Origin: Comamonas composti DSM 21721
GTDB taxonomy: Bacteria > Pseudomonadota > Gammaproteobacteria > Burkholderiales > Burkholderiaceae_C
Assembly (NCBI RefSeq): GCF_000429845.1
Contig: NZ_AUCQ01000014.1
Location: forward strand, 1 to 64,000
Direction: 5' to 3'
Length of the DNA: 64,000 nucleotides
In this document: positions 1 through 7,430 of the stretch, in pieces
How positions within the stretch are numbered: the first letter of the stretch is position 1
Layout: each line of letters opens with the position of its first letter
The notes under the pieces: generated by a model
Databases searched by the model: none
What the model was told of the DNA's origin: nothing
Seen by the model: the letters and a program-made list of their open reading frames with translations, nothing else
Position numbers and translations under genes: made by a program

Positions 1-317
1 CGGCTCCCACCACCCTCGCCGTCACTATCTGTGGCGCTGACGATGTTCATTTGCAGGCCCGGTGCCGCCAGAGCGCCCAAGACCCCCTTGCCATCGAGCG
101 CTATGCGTACCGAGAACTCCTGGCCCACCAGATCCTTGATCGGCAGGTTGGCCGTGACCGTTTCGGTAAGTGCCGGGCTGTCCGGAGTCTGCAGCTCGAC
201 CGTGTAGCAAAACAGCTGTCCCAGAGATTCGTGGCCTTGCAGGGATTTGAATTCCAATGCAGGAAGGCCCAAAAGGCTGGGCATGGCCGGAGAATCTACT
301 TGTATGGTGCGACTCAT
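1..317 (-). CDS. VgrG-type T6SS spike protein, N-terminal part (cut by window edge)
   Basis: Only the first 105 codons are present; the gene runs off the left edge. The peptide starts MSRTIQVDSPAMPSLLG and continues with a stretch containing LEFKSLQGHESLGQLFCYTV and LPIKDLVGQEFSVRI. This is the usual beginning of the VgrG/Rhs phage-baseplate-like domain that forms the type VI secretion spike. The ATG at 315-317 is preceded by an AAGGA-like Shine-Dalgarno. No other T6SS gene lies on this side, so it may be an orphan vgrG with effector genes outside the window. Family recognition is by motif memory; the C-terminal half needed to identify an effector fusion is not visible. Confidence 0.8.
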   Translation of the reverse strand, partial: MSRTIQVDSPAMPSLLGLPALEFKSLQGHESLGQLFCYTVELQTPDSPALTETVTANLPIKDLVGQEFSVRIALDGKGVLGALAAPGLQMNIVSATDSDGEGGGS

Positions 318-437
318 GCGGGGATCTGTCCTTGAAAGGAGTTGAACCTGGTTACAGGCATGCGCTTACGAACATACATATCAATCGAGCGAATTAACCC
401 TTTTTGCTTTGTTAAATTCCTCCGGGCTTGTATTGAG

Positions 438-461
438 AAAAAACCAGCCTGGGTGGCTGGT
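438..461 (-). terminator. Rho-independent terminator of the Bug-protein gene
   Basis: On the minus strand a 7-bp stem (ACCAGCC/GGCTGGT, 5-nt loop) is followed by six T. It lies about 20 bases after the stop codon of the Bug binding-protein gene, separating it from vgrG. The rest of 318-483 shows no gene. Confidence 0.8.
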
Positions 462-483
462 CGTCAAATGGTTTTGCGTATGG

Positions 484-1500
484 TCAGGACTCCAGCCGTA
501 TTCCCGCCTCGCGGATGATGCGCTCGTTGGTTGCGGCTTCCTTTTTGAGGAGTTCTTCGAACTGTGCGGGCGACATGGGGGCGATGACGTTGTCCCGGCT
601 GGTGAGCTGCTCCTGCACGTTTTTGAGGGCCAGGATGCGGTTGATCTCGGTATTCAGGCGCTGGACCAGTTCGGGTGGTGTATTGGCCGGCGCATACATG
701 CCGAAGCGCGAAGTCATATTCGCCTGGGGCAGGTTCAGCTCGGCCAGCGTTGGAGTCTGGGGCAGGCTGGGCAGGCGCGCCGGCCCGGTCACGGCGAGGA
801 TGCGTAGCTTTCCCTGGGTGATGAGACCGTTGAGGTTGGGGCTGGGGTTGATGGTCAGTAGATCGAAATGCGCACCCACGGCATCGGCGATCAGCTGGCT
901 GTCGCCTTTGTAGGGCACGTGCAGCAGGTCAACCTTGGCATTGCGCTTGATCTGCTCGACCATGAGGCTGCCCAGCGTGCCCAGCCCTGGCGTGCCTATG
1001 GAGAGCTTGCCGGGTCGTGCGCGCGCCTGGGTGAGCACGTCTTCAAAGGTTTTGCCCGTGAAAGCCGTGGTGGCCAATATGTAGACCGGTGTGTACATGA
1101 CCGATCCCAGTGGTGCGAAATCCTTCTGGGCGTTATAGGGGGCGCTGCTCAGGTAGGGCAGCAGTGTCAGCGGACTGATGGGCGCAAAGCAGATGGTGTG
1201 GCCGTCATTGGCCTTGGCCAGCACGTCCATGCCTGTGACGCCGCCTGCGCCGGGGCGGTTTTCCACGACCAGGGGCTGACCCAGTGTGGGCCCCATGTGC
1301 TCGGCGATCAGGCGCGCTGCGGCATCGGTGGTGCCGCCCGGCGGAAAGGGAACGATGAGGCGCACGGGCTTGGTTGGCCAAGCCGAGGTCGATGCCCAGG
1401 CATGGCCGTGTGCGCCCGCCGCTGCGGCCAGGCCGGCGAGCAGCAACTGGCGGCGCTGCATGGAAGTGGACGAGAGAGCGGTGGCGATGTGTTTTTTCAT
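484..1500 (-). CDS. Bug-family tripartite tricarboxylate transporter substrate-binding protein
   Basis: This 338-residue protein is an extracytoplasmic solute receptor of the Bug/TctC family, which is greatly expanded in Bordetella and Comamonadaceae. The N-terminus has QRRQLLLAG followed by an Ala-rich hydrophobic stretch, which looks like a Tat or Sec signal with cleavage near HAWAS. The mature part begins WPTKPVRLIVPFPPGG, then ENRPGAGG and the VPYKGDSQ segment that shape the ligand cleft in this family. No TctA/TctB membrane subunits are nearby, so it is an orphan receptor, as is common. The neighbouring M20 hydrolase suggests a carboxylated or N-acyl amino-acid ligand, but the ligand cannot be read from the sequence. 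Confidence 0.92.
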   Translation of the reverse strand: MKKHIATALSSTSMQRRQLLLAGLAAAAGAHGHAWASTSAWPTKPVRLIVPFPPGGTTDAAARLIAEHMGPTLGQPLVVENRPGAGGVTGMDVLAKANDGHTICFAPISPLTLLPYLSSAPYNAQKDFAPLGSVMYTPVYILATTAFTGKTFEDVLTQARARPGKLSIGTPGLGTLGSLMVEQIKRNAKVDLLHVPYKGDSQLIADAVGAHFDLLTINPSPNLNGLITQGKLRILAVTGPARLPSLPQTPTLAELNLPQANMTSRFGMYAPANTPPELVQRLNTEINRILALKNVQEQLTSRDNVIAPMSPAQFEELLKKEAATNERIIREAGIRLES

Positions 1501-1633
1501 GGTGCGTGCTCAACAGGTGGTGGGGATTCGAAAGAGAGCGTGAATGGCGGTGGCAGGAGGCCAGGTGAATAGCGCATAAAACCGACGCGGGCCAAGGCGA
1601 GGGGCAGCGAGCAAGGGCAGCTTTGTGTCCCAG

Positions 1634-1687
1634 GTCGGCGAGGCTGTCGTCCCCCTTGGGGGATGGCGCCGAAGGCGACTCAGGGGG
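1634..1687. repeat. GC-rich palindromic repeat, copy 1 (contains the M20 stop codon)
   Basis: Read on the minus strand this is CCCCCTGAGTCGCC followed by paired blocks (GGCGCC, then CCCCCAAGGGGG). The TGA inside CCCCCTGAG is the stop codon of the M20 gene. Related sequences follow the stops of rimM (from 41457) and of the phosphate transporter gene (from 39127). Confidence 0.55.
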
Positions 1688-2885
1688 TATCCCATTGCTT
1701 ACACCAGCGCCTGACCAGCCGGTCCCAGAAGGTGGCTCCCAGGCCCAGGACGTCGTCGTTGAAGTCGTAGTCGCTGCTGTGCAGGTTCACGCCCGGGCCA
1801 TTCTTTGGGCCATTGCCTATGAAGCCGTAGCAACCTGGCATGGCTTCGAGCATGAAGCCAAAGTCCTCGCCCGTCATGGCAGGCAGCACATCGCCATGGG
1901 CCATGTTGGCGCCTGCGACCTCGCGCATGACCTCGGCCATGAACAAGGCTTCCATCTCGTGGTTGACCGTGCTTGGGTAGCCGGGCTTCATGTTCACCGT
2001 GGCCCTGGCCTGGTGAGCCTGGGCCACATGGTTGGCGATGCGCTCAATGCCTTCGTGCATGAGCTTGCGTGTCTGCGGCTTGAGGGTACGGCAGGTGCCG
2101 CGTATCACGGCCTCCGAGGGGATGATGTTTTCCATGCTGCCGGCCTCGACCTGGCCCACGGTGATCACGGCGCTGTCCAGCGGGTCCAGGTTGCGCGAGA
2201 CTAGCAGTTGCAGCTGACTCACGATGGCGCAGGCCACGGGCACGGGGTCTATGGTGGTGTGAGGCTGGGCGCCATGGCCGCCCACGCCTTGGACGCGGAT
2301 CTCGAAGCGGTTGGCCGAGGCCATGATGGGGCCTGCACGCACCCCCATCTGGCCCGCAGGCAGGGCCGGCCAGTTGTGCAGCGCGAACACTGCGCGCATC
2401 GGAAAGCGCGTGAACAGGCCGTCCTCCATCATGGCCTTGGCGCCTGCACCACCTTCTTCGGCAGGCTGGAAGATGAAGTGCACCGTGCCGTCGAAGTCGG
2501 GCTGCTGGGTCAGCAAGGTGGCCGCGCCCAGCAGCATGGCCGTGTGGCCGTCATGGCCGCAGCCATGCATGCGGCCCGCATGCTGGCTTGCATGGGCGAA
2601 GCGGTTGTGCTCCTGCATGGGCAGGGCATCGATGTCGGCGCGCAGACCGATGCTGCGCTCGGGTGCGTCGGCATTCGGGCCGCGTCCGCGCAGGGTGGCA
2701 ACAATGCCGGTCTTGCCCAGGCCGCGCACCATGGGCAGTCCCAGAGCCTGCAGGTAGGCGGCGATCTGGTCCGCCGTGCGGTGCTCTTCATAGCAAAGCT
2801 CGGGGTTGGCATGCATGTCGCGGCGAAACGCGATCAGCCGGCCCAGATAGGGACTGATGTCGGGAAAGGATGGATTCTTGGTCAA
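1680..2885 (-). CDS. M20-family amidohydrolase (hippurate/N-acyl-amino-acid hydrolase type)
   Basis: This is a zinc-dependent M20D aminoacylase-like enzyme of about 401 residues, predicted to hydrolyse N-acyl amino acids in the cytoplasm. Visible family marks are FRRDMHANPELCYEE near the start, GLRADIDALPMQE, MHGCGHDGHTAML (metal ligands), FQPAEEGGAGAKAM and the late TGEDFGFMLEAMPGCYGFIGNG. I chose the TTG at 2885 because GGAGACC sits 7 bases upstream and the family normally begins just before the RRDMHANPE block. An in-frame ATG at 2939 has no ribosome site. It lies downstream of a TPP enzyme and aminotransferase on the same strand, which fits release of an amino acid that is then transaminated and decarboxylated (inference). 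Confidence 0.9.
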   Translation of the reverse strand: MTKNPSFPDISPYLGRLIAFRRDMHANPELCYEEHRTADQIAAYLQALGLPMVRGLGKTGIVATLRGRGPNADAPERSIGLRADIDALPMQEHNRFAHASQHAGRMHGCGHDGHTAMLLGAATLLTQQPDFDGTVHFIFQPAEEGGAGAKAMMEDGLFTRFPMRAVFALHNWPALPAGQMGVRAGPIMASANRFEIRVQGVGGHGAQPHTTIDPVPVACAIVSQLQLLVSRNLDPLDSAVITVGQVEAGSMENIIPSEAVIRGTCRTLKPQTRKLMHEGIERIANHVAQAHQARATVNMKPGYPSTVNHEMEALFMAEVMREVAGANMAHGDVLPAMTGEDFGFMLEAMPGCYGFIGNGPKNGPGVNLHSSDYDFNDDVLGLGATFWDRLVRRWCKQWDTP

Positions 2886-3012
2886 CAGAGGTCTCCAGGA
2901 TGAGGCAGCCGGGTACGGCTCTGCCGCTGCCTGCAGCATGACGCAGACAGACAGGGCAAGCCGGGCTTGGTAGGCAGGCAGTCAGCGCCAGGGCTGGATG
3001 CCGGACGCAGGC

Positions 3013-3090
3013 CTACCGGATCGTGGAGTTCCCATGGGCCAGACGGCCAGTCATGGAGGGGGTGCGGGGCAAAGGGTTGAAGTGGCTCAT
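3013..3090 (-). CDS. 25-codon ORF with strong ribosome site upstream of the M20 gene
   Basis: The ORF starts ATG AGC CAC TTC with AGGAGACA two bases upstream and ends at TAG; the peptide begins MSHFNPLPRTPSM. It is the only clear coding signal in the 314-bp gap 2886-3199. It could be a leader peptide for the M20 gene, the remnant of a lost gene start, or chance. I recognise no family. Confidence 0.3.
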   Translation of the reverse strand: MSHFNPLPRTPSMTGRLAHGNSTIR

Positions 3091-3170
3091 CTTGTCTCCT
3101 GGAATTGTTTTATCTGTCTCTGATGGCATTGCAGTCCAAGCACTGCTCAAGTGCAATTCAATTGCTATTC

Positions 3171-3194
3171 AAGCCCCGGCCAGGGCCGGGGCTT
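3171..3194 (-). terminator. Terminator-like hairpin after the TPP-enzyme gene
   Basis: A perfect 10-bp inverted repeat (AAGCCCCGGC/GCCGGGGCTT, 4-nt loop) lies just past the stop codon at 3200. There is no long T tract on the minus strand, so termination may be imperfect and allow read-through to the M20 gene. Confidence 0.55.
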
Positions 3195-3199
3195 GTGGG

Positions 3200-4744
3200 T
3201 CAGACCATGAGCTCGATCAGGAACGGTCCGGTTTTGTCAAAGCTGGTGCGCATGAGCTCGGCGCATTGCTCCATGCTCGTGGCGCGCGCAGCCTCCACGC
3301 CCATGCCCTCGGCCAGCCGCACCCAGCTGATGCCGGGGTTGCCCAGATCCAGCATGCTCATGGCCGTGTCGCCGGGTACGGCTCCCACGTTCTTGTATTC
3401 GCCGATGAGGATGTTGTATTTGCTGTTGTTGAGAATGATGGTGGTCACGGGCAATTGCTCGCGCGCCTGGGTCCACAGCGATTGCAGCGAGTACATGGCC
3501 GAGCCGTCGGCCTGCAGGTTGATTACGCGGCGCTGGCCGCCTGCGCCCAGCGCCGCGCCCGTGGCAATCGGCATGCCGTCGCCAATGGCGCCGCCCGACA
3601 GGTGCAGCCAGTCATGGGCGGGCGCTGCATGGGTGAACTTGTAAAAGCCCCGGCCGTAGGAAATGCTTTCGTCGGAGACGATGGCGTTCTCGGGCATGAG
3701 CGCGGCCACGGTCTGGGCCAGGCCTTCGGGCGTGGGCGCGCCGCTGGCGGCTTCGGGGCGTGGGCCCGGATCGGGGATGGCGACTTCAGGCGCATTCAGG
3801 GCCGAGACCAGCTCGCTCAAGGCCTGGACGGGGTCCTGGTCGGGGCGTGACAGTACATGGATTTGCGCATCGGCTGCGTGCTGGATGGAGGGCGTATCCG
3901 GGTAGCCGAAAAAGCCCACGGGCGGCTTGGCGCCCACAAGGATGATGTGCTTGAACTGGGCCAGGGACTTGATGGCGGCCTGCATGTCGTACGGCACGCG
4001 ATCCAGCTGCAAGCGTCCGCGCCCACGCGCCACATGGGCATTCACATAATCGGCCATGAGCCTGGCGCCGGTGGCACTGGCTGCGCGCCAGGCCAGGGCC
4101 TGGCCCTGGGGCAGAACCGCGTGGCCGGCCAGCAGCATCAGGACCTGGCCGCCATGGTCACGCAGCGTGCGCGCCGCATTCTCCACGGCGTGGCGGTCCA
4201 CGGCAGGGGGTGCTATCGCCGGCAAGGGGGAGCCGGGCTCGCCGCCTTCCTGCCAGGAAACGTCGGCGGGCAGCACCAGGGTGGCAATCTGTCCCGGAAA
4301 GCGATTTGCCGCGCGCACGGCCTCGGCCGCATCACGACCCAGAGACGGGGTGTCGGTGCTGGTGTGCACCCACTGGGACAGGGTTTGCGCCATGGCCGTG
4401 GTATCGGCGGTGAGCGGCGCATCGAAGGGACGGTGGTAGACCGCCTGGTCGCCCACGATGTTGACGATGCCGCTGCGCGCACGGCGTGCGTTATGCAGAT
4501 TGCCCATGCCGTTGGCCAGGCCCGGGCCGCAGTGCAGCAAGGTGCATGCGGGCTTGCGCGCAATGCGGAAATAGCCATCGGCCATGCCGGTGACGATGTT
4601 CTCCTGCAGGCCCAGCACGCACTTCATGCCGGGCACCTGGTCGAGCGCGGCCACGAAGTGCATCTCGCTGGTGCCGGGGTTGGCAAAGCAAACATCTATG
4701 CCCGAGGCCAGCAGGGTCTTGACCAAACTCTTTGCACCGTTCAC
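3200..4744 (-). CDS. Thiamine-diphosphate-dependent enzyme, acetolactate synthase/decarboxylase-like
   Basis: The 514-residue protein has the three-domain TPP fold. The N-terminal Pyr domain has GIDVCFANPGTSEMHF and the activating Glu in GLQENIVTGMADGY. A central domain follows. The C-terminal PP domain has GDGMPIATGAALGA and a metal-diphosphate motif that reads ADGSAMYS...ILNN, with Ala where GDG is usual. It starts with GTG at 4744 because GGAG lies 8 bases upstream; frames further upstream are antisense to the aminotransferase. The gene follows the aminotransferase by 37 bases, so they are probably co-transcribed. It could decarboxylate or carboligate the 2-oxoacid made by that enzyme. No small regulatory subunit is present, so classical acetolactate synthase is unlikely. 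Confidence 0.88.
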   Translation of the reverse strand: MNGAKSLVKTLLASGIDVCFANPGTSEMHFVAALDQVPGMKCVLGLQENIVTGMADGYFRIARKPACTLLHCGPGLANGMGNLHNARRARSGIVNIVGDQAVYHRPFDAPLTADTTAMAQTLSQWVHTSTDTPSLGRDAAEAVRAANRFPGQIATLVLPADVSWQEGGEPGSPLPAIAPPAVDRHAVENAARTLRDHGGQVLMLLAGHAVLPQGQALAWRAASATGARLMADYVNAHVARGRGRLQLDRVPYDMQAAIKSLAQFKHIILVGAKPPVGFFGYPDTPSIQHAADAQIHVLSRPDQDPVQALSELVSALNAPEVAIPDPGPRPEAASGAPTPEGLAQTVAALMPENAIVSDESISYGRGFYKFTHAAPAHDWLHLSGGAIGDGMPIATGAALGAGGQRRVINLQADGSAMYSLQSLWTQAREQLPVTTIILNNSKYNILIGEYKNVGAVPGDTAMSMLDLGNPGISWVRLAEGMGVEAARATSMEQCAELMRTSFDKTGPFLIELMV

Positions 4745-4781
4745 TTGTCTATCTCCATGTTCTGTTGAGGTGGTATTGATT

Positions 4782-5975
4782 TCAGGCCTGGGCTGCTTGC
4801 CAGGCTTGGGCAAGGCGGTCCACGCCTTCGCGTATCTGGACAACCGAGGGCGCTGCAAACGACAGGCGCAGCGTTGTGACATCGGGGCTGTCCACATGAA
4901 AGCCCGTGCCCGGCACGAACATGACCTTGCGCTCCAGCGCATGCTTGAGCAGCTCGGCGGCGGCAAGACCGTGGCTCAGTCTGGCCCAGACAAACATGCC
5001 GCCCTGGGGCTGCTCAAAGTGCAGCGCATGACCCAGGCGTTCGCTCAGTGCCTGGCACAGCGCCGCGCATTTTTGGCGGTAGCCGTCACGGATTCTGTCG
5101 AGGTGCGAGTGCAGTGCATCGCTGGCCAGGTACTCGGCGGCAATGCTCTGGGTCCAGGGCGAGCTGCCGACATCGGCGCTTTGCTTGGCCACATAGCAAC
5201 GGTGGGCGATGGCGGCTGGCGCCACGCTCCAGGCCACGCGCAACCCCGGCGCCACGATCTTGGACAGGCTGGCCATGTGCACGACCCAGTCGTTGGCTCC
5301 GGGCACCTGGGGCGCAAGGGCGGCCAGCGAAGGCAGGCTTTCTCCCGAGAAACGCAGGTCGCCATAGGGATCATCCTCCACCAGCACAAAGCCGTGGGCT
5401 GCGGCCAGCTCCAGCAGGCGCAGGCGTCGCGCAAGGCTCATGCAGCTGCCGCTGGGATTGCCGAAGGTGGGCACGGTGTAGAGCAGCTTGGGCCTGGCGC
5501 CGCTGTTGAGCAACTGCTCCAGCGCAATCACGTCCAGGCCCTGAGCATCGCAAGGCAGGGCCATGAGCCTGGCGCCGTGCACGCGCAATGCCTGGATGTT
5601 GGTGGGATAGGTCGGGTTCTCCACCAGCGCCAGGTCGCCCTCGTCGATGAGCACGCGCAGCAGCAGATCGAAAGCCTGCTGCGAGCCCGTGGTGACCACG
5701 ATATTCTCGGCCTGGGTGACAACGCTGCGCTTTTGCATGAGGCGCATGATCTCGGTCTTGATCTGGGGCGTGCCGTCGGTATTGCCGTATTGCAGGCAGG
5801 ACAGGCTGTTCGCATAGGCGCGGGTCGAGGCCTTTTCCAGACCCGTGACATCGAACAGCGCCGGGTCCGGGTAGCCGCCTGCGAACGAGATCATCTCGGG
5901 ATCGCTGAGGTATTTGAAGAGATCGCGAATCGGCGAGCTGGCCGGATTCACAAAGGCTTTGGCGAATGAGTACAT
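4782..5975 (-). CDS. PLP-dependent aminotransferase, class I/II (2-aminoadipate/aromatic type)
   Basis: The protein is 397 residues, fold type I. It begins with a SSPIRDLFKYLSDPEMISFAGGYPDP block typical of the LysN/ARO8-like branch. It has the TGSQQAFDLLLRVLIDEGD helix, ENPTYPTN, the NPSGSCMSLARR turn, VEDDPYGDLRF and the PLP-binding lysine in SLSKIVAPGLRVAW. It likely converts an amino acid to its 2-oxoacid in the cytoplasm. It is the first gene of a minus-strand unit with the TPP enzyme and is preceded by a LysR gene with its own terminator. Substrate specificity cannot be read from the sequence. Confidence 0.9.
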   Translation of the reverse strand: MYSFAKAFVNPASSPIRDLFKYLSDPEMISFAGGYPDPALFDVTGLEKASTRAYANSLSCLQYGNTDGTPQIKTEIMRLMQKRSVVTQAENIVVTTGSQQAFDLLLRVLIDEGDLALVENPTYPTNIQALRVHGARLMALPCDAQGLDVIALEQLLNSGARPKLLYTVPTFGNPSGSCMSLARRLRLLELAAAHGFVLVEDDPYGDLRFSGESLPSLAALAPQVPGANDWVVHMASLSKIVAPGLRVAWSVAPAAIAHRCYVAKQSADVGSSPWTQSIAAEYLASDALHSHLDRIRDGYRQKCAALCQALSERLGHALHFEQPQGGMFVWARLSHGLAAAELLKHALERKVMFVPGTGFHVDSPDVTTLRLSFAAPSVVQIREGVDRLAQAWQAAQA

Positions 5976-6163
5976 GGCTTCCCTTGGACAGGCATCCCCA
6001 TGAACAGGAGCGAGCGAGAGCAGCGCTTTCCGATCATGAGGTCAAGACTTTTTGTGCATTCTTTTCTTGGCCACCCCTTGGGTAAAGCGATTTAAATTTG
6101 CCACATGATGAGTTTTGCGCAGTATTTGTAAGAGTTTGCGGGCAAACCCTTGGGCTTTGCATG

Positions 6164-6190
6164 AAAAAAGCCCGCAAAACGCCTGCGGGC
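6164..6190 (-). terminator. Rho-independent terminator of the LysR gene
   Basis: A 7-bp stem (GCCCGCA/TGCGGGC, 7-nt loop) is followed on the minus strand by six T, 43 bases after the LysR stop. The remainder of 5976-6232 should hold the promoter of the aminotransferase unit; no clear -35/-10 pair was picked. Confidence 0.8.
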
Positions 6191-6232
6191 GAGAGTGACG
6201 CTCGGGAAAACCTGGGTCAACCCGTTGCGGGG

Positions 6233-7156
6233 TCAGCCGTGAGCCAGGGGTTCGGCATCGAGCCTGAAGGCCTGGGCCTGTTCCAGCAGCCACTGCCTGA
6301 AATGTTCGAAGGGGTGGTTGTGGCGCATGGAGTCCGGGTAGACCAGGTAATAGCAGTCCTTGATCCTCAGGCTCAGTCCATGGGCGCGTATCAGCCCTGC
6401 GGCCCAGGCACTGTCGGGCACGAAGAACTCGGGCACGAGTGCAATGCCCAGGCCGGACTCGGCTGCGCGCACGGCCATGGAGTGCAGCTCAAAGCCTGCA
6501 CTGCGTGCCGGCGGCGCGGCGCTGGCAAGGCCTGCGGCCTCGAACCAGTGACGCCAGGAATCGGGGCGCGTGGTCGAGTACAGCAGCGGAAATCTGAGCA
6601 CATCCGCAGGTTCGCGCAGACGCTCGCCAATGAGGTCGCGGTGGGCCACGAGAACCATGGTCTCGCCGAAAAGCAGCTCCGACGTGGCCTGGGGCCAGAT
6701 GGGCTGGCCATGGTGTATCGCGGCCTCGAAATGCTCTTCCTCGAACGAGAAGGGATTGCTTCTCACGCCCATGTTGATGCGCACCTCGGGGTGACGGGCA
6801 TAAAAGCCGGGCAGGCGCGGGATCAGCCACTCCTGGGCGAACGTGGGCAGCACGGCCAGCTCCAGGCTGTTGTTGCCGCTGCCATGGGCGGCCAGGGCCA
6901 GGGTATCGCGCTTGAGGGCCTGCAGCGAAGCCCGCACCTGCTCGCTGTACAGGCGTCCTGCGCGCGTCAGCAGTACGCGCTGCTTGACGCGCACGAACAG
7001 CGACACGCCCAGGTTCTCCTCCAGCAGATTGATCTGCCTGGAGATGGCGCTTTCGGTGAGCGCCAGCTCGCGCGCCGCAAGCGAAAAGCTCTCATGCCTT
7101 GAGGCCGCTTCAAATGCGCTCAGCGCGGCCATGCTGGGGGTTCGGATAAGACGCAT
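6233..7156 (-). CDS. LysR-family transcriptional regulator (GcvA-like)
   Basis: The protein is 307 residues, the usual LTTR length, when started at the ATG at 7156 (MRLIRTPSMAALSAFEAA). A TTG at 7222 would add 22 unlikely residues. The N-terminal winged helix includes FSLAARELALTESAISRQINLLEENLG. The rest is a periplasmic-binding-like effector domain with the SNPFSFEEEHFEAAIHHG signature of GcvA-type regulators. It is divergent from the BCCT transporter gene and upstream of the aminotransferase unit, and either could be its target. Confidence 0.93.
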   Translation of the reverse strand: MRLIRTPSMAALSAFEAASRHESFSLAARELALTESAISRQINLLEENLGVSLFVRVKQRVLLTRAGRLYSEQVRASLQALKRDTLALAAHGSGNNSLELAVLPTFAQEWLIPRLPGFYARHPEVRINMGVRSNPFSFEEEHFEAAIHHGQPIWPQATSELLFGETMVLVAHRDLIGERLREPADVLRFPLLYSTTRPDSWRHWFEAAGLASAAPPARSAGFELHSMAVRAAESGLGIALVPEFFVPDSAWAAGLIRAHGLSLRIKDCYYLVYPDSMRHNHPFEHFRQWLLEQAQAFRLDAEPLAHG

Positions 7157-7430
7157 GTGAGGTCGTGGTGCAGCGGCTTTCAGCGGTAAAGGTCGCGGCG
7201 AGCTTATTCCATTTCCCCGCAAGACGGAGAGTGAAGGTCGGACACCCGCCGCAAATGACTTGAAAGCACTGCAATGCTGACAAAGGGCTGATGGCCGGCG
7301 TTTTCAAGCTGTCGTCTGACTTACAGGTGGTCACATTAACTTCATACTCGCTTGCTTTTTTCTCCCGGCCAGAGCAGCCAACGAGCAGGCGCTGGTACGG
7401 GCAAGCAGCTATCAAACAGAGAGAGTGCCT

